64,000 bases of DNA from Vicinamibacterales bacterium (GTDB lineage: Bacteria; Acidobacteriota; Vicinamibacteria; Vicinamibacterales; UBA2999): positions 124,001 to 188,000 of the forward strand of contig JBAZYO010000004.1 in assembly GCA_041659285.1 (NCBI GenBank), in the 5' to 3' direction. Of the stretch, positions 25,186 to 32,634 are shown piece after piece; the first letter of the stretch is position 1; the number at the start of each line of letters is the position of its first letter. The notes below the pieces were generated by a model. It had not been told where the DNA came from, ran no database searches, and saw only the letters and a program-made list of their open reading frames with translations. Position numbers and translations under genes: made by a program.

Positions 25186-26111
25186 CGCTCGCTATAGAGG
25201 CGAACGGACGCCGCCGCCAACGTCAAGCGAATCGCCAGGCGGGCCACGATGTAGCCCTGCCCGACCAGGATGCTCCGCCAGCCGCCAAGACGGGTGCCGC
25301 CGTAGACTTCAGCGGTTCCGTAGATCGCCAGCAGGATGATGAACAACAGCCCGGTGAGCAGGTAGAGCGAGACCGCCGGGACGGCATGCGCGCGCAGGAA
25401 CGCCCACGCCGAGGCGAAGGCGGCGCGCACACCCGGCTGTTGCCGCGCGACCACGCTGATGCGGGCGTAATCGGCCATCAGGCTGACGGCCATCAGGCAC
25501 GCGCCGAATATCGCGTAGAGCGCCACGCGCCAGGCAAACGCCGCGCGCTCGGTGGCGACCGACGATGAGAGCCAGTTGAACACCGGGCCGAACAGAACGG
25601 CGTGCACGGTCAGATACAAGGCCAGGTGCACCACCGCGGCAGCCAGGCTGATCGCCACGAAGGTGACGACGTGCCGCCGCGCGTTGCGCCAGAATGCCCG
25701 CGGTCCTGGCCGGCCGCCGGCGGAAAACCGCGTGAGCAGGCCGCCCCATAACCAGGCCCACACGAGAAGCGACAGCAACACGGGGCCAAGCAGCACGAGC
25801 GGGCGGGACGACCCGTCGAGCACCGCGCTCAGGTTGCCCAGCGGCGCCGCAAACCCGATGATCGCGGGCGTGAACGTGGCGGCCAGTCCCTCGGCGTGTT
25901 CGCGAAATTCCATCCACCACTCGGCATCGATCTCGGCCGTGCCCAGGTACACCGGTTGCCGGTTGGCCAGGGCGTCGCGGAGTTGCGACCCCAGGACGAC
26001 ACCGAACGGCACCGCCGCGAGAGCGGTCACCATCGTCACCATGATCACCAGCAGCGGCGCCATCAGCACCTTGCGGAGACCGCTGCCAAGAGCGCGGAGA
26101 GCGTGGATCAT
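25155..26111 (-). CDS. Polytopic membrane protein of unknown function next to M1-like paralogue B
   Basis: A 318-aa protein with six or so helices (about residues 18-40, 90-125, 145-170, 190-215, 245-270). It has no motif I recognise as catalytic; the layout resembles DUF4013-like or glycerophosphodiester-phosphodiesterase-type membrane domains. The ATG at 26111 lies 16 nt after the stop of the M1-like gene, so the two are co-transcribed. Its end overlaps the convergent GT39-like gene by 31 bp. A role as a membrane partner of the exported M1-like protein is a guess from gene order. Confidence 0.6.
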   Translation of the reverse strand: MIHALRALGSGLRKVLMAPLLVIMVTMVTALAAVPFGVVLGSQLRDALANRQPVYLGTAEIDAEWWMEFREHAEGLAATFTPAIIGFAAPLGNLSAVLDGSSRPLVLLGPVLLSLLVWAWLWGGLLTRFSAGGRPGPRAFWRNARRHVVTFVAISLAAAVVHLALYLTVHAVLFGPVFNWLSSSVATERAAFAWRVALYAIFGACLMAVSLMADYARISVVARQQPGVRAAFASAWAFLRAHAVPAVSLYLLTGLLFIILLAIYGTAEVYGGTRLGGWRSILVGQGYIVARLAIRLTLAAASVRLYSERQRTAAGPAL

Positions 26112-26127
26112 GACTGTGGGCCCTTCG

Positions 26128-27462
26128 TCATAGCAGGGCCGTGGAGGCGAGCATGACATCCTGGAGCCACAGGAACCAGGAGGCGGCCAGGCGCCCACCG
26201 GTTGCCGTCATGGCAGCCGTGAGCGTTCGCGAGTTGTTCGATCGGTCTTCATCCAGCAAGAGAACGGCGTCGGGATCGACGCTCGTGGAGATAGCGCGGG
26301 ACGGCCCCTGATAGGTCAGGTCGAGTTCCGCCGTGCGGCCATCCCACCAGTCCTCGACCACCGAGCCGTCGTCGAAACGGGTGACCACCAGCAGCGAGCG
26401 CGCGTTCGCGAAGGCGCCGACCGCCGCATCCGCGGTGCCGGCGAACACGCCGTCGCCGAATCGCCGCAGCGACACGCGCGTTTCATAGGTTCCCGCCGGA
26501 GCCGGCCCGGCCGGCTCACTGCTGAAGGCCAGGATCCCGTAGTCGAAGCGGGCCTCGAAACGAAGAGCCTCGTCGAAGAACCATCGCACGTCGCGTCCGC
26601 GCTGTTCGCCAATCACCGAGGCGAGATCGCCCGGCCCGGCGGCGCCGCTGCGCCAGCGCGCCTGGAACGCCTCCAAGACCTGCTGCATCGCGGGCCAGCC
26701 AAGGTAGCGCTCGAGCGTGTGCAGCGCCAGCGCGACGCGCTGGGCCTCGGCGTGCGGCGCGGCGCTCCAGGATCGCCACGGCGCCTCGGCAGGCTGATCG
26801 ATCTCGGCAAAGTGGCGAACCTTCGGCCGCGGATCGGTCGGGGTGTGCGACCACTGGAGCGATCGGCTGGTGAACGGAACGAACCCGCCGAAGAGCCGCG
26901 CGGTGGCAAAGTGGCGGCCCTCGAGTTCTTCGTGAATGCCGCGGACGCCGGCGTAAAGCGCGAGGCCCTCGCCCAGCCACTGCCGCGCCGGTTCGCTGCC
27001 GGCCGGGACCTCCCAGTATTGCCGCGCGATGGCACCAATCAGGGTTCGCTCGAGTGAACGGTCGCTCTCCGGCTCGAACATGCGGGCACCGGTCACGACC
27101 ACACCGGGATAGGACGCCCCCACCCAAGGGCTGTTCCACGGCGCGTCGATCACCTGGAGGCCGGCCCGCGGAAACGGGCCGTGCCACTCGCCCAGCCGCG
27201 CAAGGGCCGACTTGGTGGCGTCGATCAGACGCTGCGCGCGCGCGGCGGTCTCCGGCTTGAGGACAAAGCGCAGGGCGATAGGTGGCTGGCCGGCGGGCGC
27301 GAATTGCTCGTCGCGGATCTCGAAGCCGCGCGTGATCTCGCCGAGCCTGGCGGTCACGTCGTCATCGGGAGCGCCACGCACGGGCGGTGCCTGCATCGCA
27401 GCCGGCGACGTCGGGCCGCACGCGATCACGATCGCCAGCAAGAGACCTCGTCTGCTCCACAC
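26128..27462 (-). CDS. Exported M1-peptidase-like lipoprotein with degenerate zinc site (paralogue B)
   Basis: A 444-aa protein from GTG 27462. Its N-terminus LLLAIVIAC ends in a lipobox-like VIAC (Cys15), so it may be a lipoprotein. The region equal to HExxH reads GAIAR (Gly143, Arg147) before QYW, and the downstream WLGEGLALY keeps Glu165. Two zinc histidines and the catalytic Glu are therefore missing. The C-terminal half (VDPDAVLLLDED, then WFLWLQD at the end) matches paralogue A at 11521-12783. GTG 27462 stands six bases after TATACA, consistent with a leaderless message; a TTG six codons upstream is possible but would place the -10 inside the gene. Divergent from the second Tat protein gene. 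Confidence 0.65.
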   Translation of the reverse strand: MWSRRGLLLAIVIACGPTSPAAMQAPPVRGAPDDDVTARLGEITRGFEIRDEQFAPAGQPPIALRFVLKPETAARAQRLIDATKSALARLGEWHGPFPRAGLQVIDAPWNSPWVGASYPGVVVTGARMFEPESDRSLERTLIGAIARQYWEVPAGSEPARQWLGEGLALYAGVRGIHEELEGRHFATARLFGGFVPFTSRSLQWSHTPTDPRPKVRHFAEIDQPAEAPWRSWSAAPHAEAQRVALALHTLERYLGWPAMQQVLEAFQARWRSGAAGPGDLASVIGEQRGRDVRWFFDEALRFEARFDYGILAFSSEPAGPAPAGTYETRVSLRRFGDGVFAGTADAAVGAFANARSLLVVTRFDDGSVVEDWWDGRTAELDLTYQGPSRAISTSVDPDAVLLLDEDRSNNSRTLTAAMTATGGRLAASWFLWLQDVMLASTALL

Positions 27463-27480
27463 CGAGCGTGTATAGTACAA
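27463..27480. promoter_or_regulatory. Divergent promoter between M1-like B and Tat protein B
   Basis: Minus strand TATACA (27474-27469) is followed by six bases and GTG 27462. Plus strand TATAGT (27471-27476) lies 19 nt before ATG 27496. The overlapping TATA core recalls the GTATAC elements at 12790 and 19400. Confidence 0.5.
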
Positions 27481-27495
27481 CAGCGAGCACGGGAG

Positions 27496-29196
27496 ATGGC
27501 CCGGCGCTTGTCCCTCGACACTGTGATCTCCCGTCGCGACCTACTTCGCATGGCAGCGTCCGGCGCAATGGCGTGGCCCGTCGGCGCCTTCCCCGCGCTT
27601 CGTGCAGCTTCGCCGGAAATCCTCTACAACGGCATCAGGCTCGGGTCGCCGTGGCCGCCGCGGCTCAAGTATCCGGATGAACATCCGGTGCTGCCGCCGT
27701 ACCTGCTCGATCCACCGGCGGTCGTGCCCATCGACGTCGGCCGCCAGTTGTTCGTGGACGACTTCCTGATCGAAGAGACCACGCTGGTCCGCACGTGGCA
27801 TCGCGCGACCTACCACCCGGCCAATCCCGTGCTGCGCCCGGAAACACCATGGGAGTTGCGGGATGACGCCTCGGAGCGCACCGGCCAGCCGCTCAACCCG
27901 TCGGCCATGGTGTTCAGCGACGGCGTGTTCTTTGATCCGAAGGACCGGCTGTTCAAGATGTGGTACATGGCCGGCTACGGCGCCTTCACGTGCCTGGCCG
28001 TGTCGAAAGACGGCGTCGTCTGGGAGCGGCCGGCATTCGACGTGGTGCCCGGCTCGAACATCGTCAATACCCACATCCGCGACTCGAGCACCGTGTGGCT
28101 GGATCTCGAGGCGGCCGATCCCCGGCAGCGCTTCAAGATGTCAACGTGGTACGACCATGCCGTGGTGCTGTTCACCTCGCCGGATGGCGTGCATTGGACG
28201 GAAATCGGCAAGACCGGGCGCACCGCCGATCGATCGACGTTCTTCAGGAACCCGTTCCGCAAGGTGTGGGTGTTCAGCCTGCGCGCCAATCAGCGCGAGT
28301 CGGTGCTGAGCGGCCGCTACCGGCAGTATTGGGAAGATGGAGACTTCACCGCCGCGCGCAACTGGAGCGGACGGTCACCGGTGGCGTGGGTCAAGTCCGA
28401 TTCGAAGGACTTCACACGGCCGGAGCTCGCCAAGGAATCGGAGCTGTACAACCTCGACTGCGTCGCCTACGAAAGCGTGATGCTCGGGCTGTTTTCCGTG
28501 TGGCGCGGCGAATCCGAGACCCGCGAGAAGATCAACGAAGTGGCGCTCGGCTTCAGTCGCGACGGATTCCACTGGCACCGGCCCGATCGCGGGTCGTTCA
28601 TGGGCGTCTCCGACCAGGAAGGCAGTTGGAACTGGGCCAACATGCAATCGGCCGGCGGCGGTTGCACCATTGTCGGCGACCGCCTGCACTTCTACGTCAG
28701 CGGCCGGCAAGGGCGCCCGGGCACGAGCGCGCCTGGCGTTTGCAGCACGGGCCTGGCGACCCTGCGTCGCGATGGCTTCGCGTCGATGGATCGGCTGCCG
28801 AGTGCGGCGGGTGTGCGCCGCGTCTCCAGCATTCCCGAGGGCACGCTGACCACGCGGCCAATCACGTTCAGCGGCGGCCATCTGTTCGTCAACGCCGATG
28901 CGCAAGGCGGTGAATTGCGGGTGGAAGTGCTCGATCGGGCTGGCGTGGTGATTCCGCCGTTCACGCTCGCGGCGTGCGAGCCCGTCGTCACCGACGGCAC
29001 CCGCCTTCCCGTGCGGTGGCGCCAGGGCGCACTCGCCGGGCTGTCCGGCCAGACCGTGCGCTTCCGGTTTTCGCTGACCCGCGGCCGCCTGTTCGCGTTC
29101 TGGGTCAGCCCGTGGCCGACGGGCGAGAGCCGCGGCTTCCCCGCGGCCGGCGGACCGGAGTTCGCCGGCGTAACCGACACCCGGACGTCCAAATGA
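27496..29196 (+). CDS. Tat-exported beta-propeller sugar hydrolase-like protein (GH32/43-like), paralogue B
   Basis: A 566-aa paralogue of the protein at 19413-21080. SRRDLLRMAAS (Arg13-Arg14) is a canonical twin-arginine signal. Shared blocks are DVGRQLFVDDFLIEE, ATYHPANPVL, AMVFSDGVFFDP, KMWYMAGYG, ALGFSRDGFHWHRP, and the C-terminal beta domain from CSTGLATLRRDGFAS to RLFAFWVS. These suggest a five-bladed propeller as in GH32/43 enzymes. GGGAG directly abuts ATG 27496, an unusual ribosome-site spacing, so a TTG at codon 5 is an alternative start. It is coupled (ATGA) to the GT39-like gene that follows. Confidence 0.72.
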   Translation: MARRLSLDTVISRRDLLRMAASGAMAWPVGAFPALRAASPEILYNGIRLGSPWPPRLKYPDEHPVLPPYLLDPPAVVPIDVGRQLFVDDFLIEETTLVRTWHRATYHPANPVLRPETPWELRDDASERTGQPLNPSAMVFSDGVFFDPKDRLFKMWYMAGYGAFTCLAVSKDGVVWERPAFDVVPGSNIVNTHIRDSSTVWLDLEAADPRQRFKMSTWYDHAVVLFTSPDGVHWTEIGKTGRTADRSTFFRNPFRKVWVFSLRANQRESVLSGRYRQYWEDGDFTAARNWSGRSPVAWVKSDSKDFTRPELAKESELYNLDCVAYESVMLGLFSVWRGESETREKINEVALGFSRDGFHWHRPDRGSFMGVSDQEGSWNWANMQSAGGGCTIVGDRLHFYVSGRQGRPGTSAPGVCSTGLATLRRDGFASMDRLPSAAGVRRVSSIPEGTLTTRPITFSGGHLFVNADAQGGELRVEVLDRAGVVIPPFTLAACEPVVTDGTRLPVRWRQGALAGLSGQTVRFRFSLTRGRLFAFWVSPWPTGESRGFPAAGGPEFAGVTDTRTSK

Positions 29197-31175
29197 CCGC
29201 CATGCGCGAGACCATCGCGCGTGTCCTGGATTCAACCCGGACCGTCTACGCGGCGTGCCTCGTATCGCTCGTCCTCGGCCTCGCCTTCATCTTCGTGTGG
29301 GCGCCGCATCCCTGGGGCTGGGCCGGCATCGACGCCTACCATGTGCTGGCGCTCGAACTCGCGCGCGGCGGTTCGTTTTCCACGACCGACGTTCCCTGGG
29401 GATACGCCTACTTCGTCGCCTTCTGGTACTGGCTGTCGGGCGAGCGGCTCTGGGTGCCCCTGGTCGCTCAAGTCGTGGCGAACGCCGGCGTACCGTTGCT
29501 GCTCTATCACCTGGTGGTACCGCTCGCCGGCCGCCGGACGGCGGTGCTGTCGGCACTGCTGGTTGGCGCGTTCTCGTTCAACACGCTCTACGCCTCCACG
29601 CAGGCATCGGATGCGATCTGCACGGTGTTGTTCACCGCCGGCCTCCTCTACTTCGCCCGCGGGTTTCGGAGCGGCCGCGCGCTCGACTTCATGCTCGGCG
29701 GTCTGTTCGCCGGGCTGGCGCCCCAGTTCCGTCCCAACTTGATCCTGCTGCCGGCGGTGGCCGCGGCGTTCTACCTCTGGCAATCACCGCGCTCGGGGCG
29801 CGCCTGGCGCAACGTGGCCCTCTACCTCGTGGTGGTGATCGCGGTGCTGTCGCCCTGGACCATCCGGAACTACCGCTTGACCGGCATCCTCATGCCCACC
29901 AGCACGCACGGCGGCCAGCAACTCTGGTACGGCAGCCTGCAAGTCGGTGCTCATCTGGAAAGCCAGTCCCGCAATCCTCGCCGGGCCTTCGAGTTCGCGG
30001 CGTTCGACTACACGAGCCTGATCAACACCTCGCTGATCGTCTCCGCCGACCCGACCACGTGCGTCGGGCGCAGCCAGCCGGTCGTGGACCTGATCTATTG
30101 GACCGACCACGATTCTCAACAGCATCGGGCGCCGGCCAGGACCGCGGGCCGGCGACTCGAGTTCGAAATCCCCGGGCAGCCCGCCGACACTGTCGTCTAC
30201 TACTCCTTCGAAGGGTCGTGGGCCGACACCGCCGAGAAGGTGGCGACGCCGTTGCAGGGCGCCCGTGCCCCGTACGTGACGTTTGTGTCCAGCGATCACC
30301 TGGGCGATCTCGATCGCCACAATGACCTGCTGGACATCTTCGACGTCGCGCGCCTGATGCGCGAACTGGCGTGGGGAGATCGCCCAGCGGTGCCGGGCCT
30401 GCTGGATCTCAACCAGGACGGGGCCACCGACCAGCAGGACCTCGCCGCCTCTGTGGGCTACCTGCTCCAGCCGTCGCCGCGGCAGGCGCCGCCGGTCGTC
30501 AAGTTCGACACGTCGGCGTCACGAGCCACGCTCACGCTGCCCGACGGCTCCACGCTCTCGGTGCCACGCGACTTCGGCGGCCGCCAAACCGACCTCGAAG
30601 TCGAGGGCGAGCTGGCCACCAGCCTGGTCGCCAAGAGCCGGTCGTTTGCGGCCATCGCCGCCGCCCGCGTGTCCGCGACGCCGCACCTGTGCCACGTCGT
30701 GGACGACGTGCGCGTCAACGACGTCTACTACCGGAAGGAACCACACCGCCTCAACCGCTACACGGCGCTGGCCTTCGACAACATCTCGCGCACGCCCGTG
30801 GATTTTGCCCTGGCGTCCGCGTATCGCTTCGTCCGGATGTTCATCATCGTGGGCACCGATGATGTCGCCACCACCCAGCAGTTTTCGTGGTCGCGGCTGG
30901 TCTACGGCGCCGGCCAGGCGGCGTCGACCGTCTACCTCCTGGTGTTCATCGCCGGCATCGTCATGGCCGTGAGGCAGCGCTCCGCCGTGCTCGGACTGTT
31001 GCTGCCAATCCTCTACGTGCCCGCGACGATCTGTTTTGTGCTGACGAACATGCGCTACACGGTGACCGTGCAGCCGTTGATGTTCGTGTTCGTGGCCGTG
31101 GCGCTGGTGGCCTGGCTGAGGCTGGACCCGCCGGGCGGCGGGCTGAGAAACCAGGGAGTGGGGGCTAGGGCATGA
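29193..31175 (+). CDS. GT-C type membrane glycosyltransferase with an internal dockerin-like EF-hand insert
   Basis: A 660-aa protein. Residues 1-235 are helices with the GT39-like loop WAGIDAYHVLALELARGG and the ASTQASDAIC segment. Residues about 245-555 are a large extracytoplasmic region containing (370-426) two duplicated calcium-loop-like units: GDLDRHNDLLDIFDVARLMR and DLNQDGATDQQDLAASVGYL, the arrangement of a type I dockerin. Four more helices close the protein. ATG 29193 overlaps the previous stop. The 3' end overlaps the convergent WecA-like gene by 11 bp. Transferase activity is inferred from the N-terminal domain. Confidence 0.7.
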   Translation: MTAMRETIARVLDSTRTVYAACLVSLVLGLAFIFVWAPHPWGWAGIDAYHVLALELARGGSFSTTDVPWGYAYFVAFWYWLSGERLWVPLVAQVVANAGVPLLLYHLVVPLAGRRTAVLSALLVGAFSFNTLYASTQASDAICTVLFTAGLLYFARGFRSGRALDFMLGGLFAGLAPQFRPNLILLPAVAAAFYLWQSPRSGRAWRNVALYLVVVIAVLSPWTIRNYRLTGILMPTSTHGGQQLWYGSLQVGAHLESQSRNPRRAFEFAAFDYTSLINTSLIVSADPTTCVGRSQPVVDLIYWTDHDSQQHRAPARTAGRRLEFEIPGQPADTVVYYSFEGSWADTAEKVATPLQGARAPYVTFVSSDHLGDLDRHNDLLDIFDVARLMRELAWGDRPAVPGLLDLNQDGATDQQDLAASVGYLLQPSPRQAPPVVKFDTSASRATLTLPDGSTLSVPRDFGGRQTDLEVEGELATSLVAKSRSFAAIAAARVSATPHLCHVVDDVRVNDVYYRKEPHRLNRYTALAFDNISRTPVDFALASAYRFVRMFIIVGTDDVATTQQFSWSRLVYGAGQAASTVYLLVFIAGIVMAVRQRSAVLGLLLPILYVPATICFVLTNMRYTVTVQPLMFVFVAVALVAWLRLDPPGGGLRNQGVGARA

Positions 31176-32634
31176 ACCTGGCGAACAGCCGCATCGAGGC
31201 GCGCGATACCACCATCAGCGCAATCAGGATGCCGGCGAAGTACAGGATGACGGTCCGCGAGTCGCTCGACGCGCCGTAGATCACCGCCATTACGGCCAAG
31301 GCCGCGACGGCCGCCGCGACGACCCCGCCAATCATCGGCACCGCATCCCGCCATCGGAACAAGTGCCACGCCCCGCGGTAGACCCCGACAACGAAGAACG
31401 CCACGAGCTGGAACGCCACCATGATGGGGAGCGAGCCGTAGAACGTCTCGGCGTTGCGCAGGTAGCCTTCCGCGTCGAAATGGATCTGGTTGGCGGCGTA
31501 GTACGAGGCACTGATCAATCCGAAATCGAGCAACACCTCCCCCACCCGCTTCTTGTGCTGGAACTCGTCCGGAATCGTTGTCACATCGTCCGCGCGAACG
31601 GTCGCCGGCAATTCGTAGACGCGGACACGGGCCAGCAGCAGCGCGAACAGGCACATCGCGATGATGAACAAGCCGCCTACCAGCACCGTGAAACCCTGGG
31701 TCGCGCCGCGAATGGTCAGGCCAACGGCGCCGCCAACCGCGGCCAGCGTCCACAGCACGAAAACGGCCGAACGTTCCGAGAGCCCGATTGCCACGAGCCG
31801 GTGCGACGAGTGATCGCGGCCGCCCACCGCCGGCGAGCGGCCGGCGAGCAGGCGCAATACGGTCACCAGGGTGGTGTCGAAGATCGGGATCAGTAGAACG
31901 AAGACCGGGCCGGCAATCACCGATACCACGTCGGAACGGCTGCCTCGAACGCCGTCGTTGCTCAACGTCAACGCCGCCAGGCTGAACCCAAGCATCAGGG
32001 CGCCGCTGTCGCCCATGAAAATCGACGCCGGAGGAAAGTTGTAGACGAGGAAGCCGGCCACCGCGCCGGCCAGCATCGCGAGGTAGGCGATCTCTGGCCC
32101 CGCAGACTCCCGGCTGGCGCCGGTCATCAGCCCGAACATCAGCGTCACCGAGACGATTAGCGCCGTTCCGCCGCACAGGCCGTCCATGTTGTCGAGCAGG
32201 TTGAAGGCATTGGTCAGGCCGACCACCCACACCATGGTCAACAGGTTGTCCAGCAACCGCGACTCGAGCCAGCCGAGGCTGTAGTCGAAATAGACGAGCG
32301 TGGCCGCCAACGCGATTTGCGCGATCAGCTTCGTGAACGGCTTCAGGTGGATGATGTCGTCGGTCAGTCCGACGATGAAGATGATAAAGGCGGTGGCGAC
32401 CAGCACCGGGACTTCGCGGGCGATGCCGGTGCCGAATGCGGTGAGCAGCGCCGCCACCGCGATGGCGACGCCGCCCAACAGCGGAATGCTCTTGCGGTGC
32501 CAGCGGTCATTGCGGGGATGGGCGACGGCGCCGGTGCGGTCCGCCAGCCAGCGGCACGCCGGCACGAGGATCGCCGACAGCGCGAAGGCCACGCCGAAGG
32601 CGATGAGCACGGACCTGAGGTCGACGGCGGTCAC
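31165..32634 (-). CDS. wecA: WecA/MraY-family undecaprenyl-phosphate sugar-1-phosphate transferase with extra membrane domain
   Basis: A 489-aa inner-membrane enzyme. Family members load GlcNAc-1-P or a related sugar phosphate onto undecaprenyl phosphate, starting a lipid-linked glycan. Seen: DD at 92-93, NAFNLLDNMDGL (142-153), MGDSG (207-211) and DHSSHRL (274-280), all in WecA/TagO order. Residues from about 360 to the end are a second, four-helix domain (DFGLISASYYAANQIHFD, then VGVYRGAWHLFRWRDAVPM) that matches the membrane half of PglF/CapD-type 4,6-dehydratases without the SDR part. GTG 32634 overlaps the asnB stop by 4 nt. It is the likely initiator for the whole window. Confidence 0.9.
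   Translation of the reverse strand: MTAVDLRSVLIAFGVAFALSAILVPACRWLADRTGAVAHPRNDRWHRKSIPLLGGVAIAVAALLTAFGTGIAREVPVLVATAFIIFIVGLTDDIIHLKPFTKLIAQIALAATLVYFDYSLGWLESRLLDNLLTMVWVVGLTNAFNLLDNMDGLCGGTALIVSVTLMFGLMTGASRESAGPEIAYLAMLAGAVAGFLVYNFPPASIFMGDSGALMLGFSLAALTLSNDGVRGSRSDVVSVIAGPVFVLLIPIFDTTLVTVLRLLAGRSPAVGGRDHSSHRLVAIGLSERSAVFVLWTLAAVGGAVGLTIRGATQGFTVLVGGLFIIAMCLFALLLARVRVYELPATVRADDVTTIPDEFQHKKRVGEVLLDFGLISASYYAANQIHFDAEGYLRNAETFYGSLPIMVAFQLVAFFVVGVYRGAWHLFRWRDAVPMIGGVVAAAVAALAVMAVIYGASSDSRTVILYFAGILIALMVVSRASMRLFARFMP

Noticed and set aside
27181..27495. N-terminal extension of the Tat protein frame
   Set aside because: Antisense to the M1-like gene; the twin-arginine signal starts naturally near 27496.
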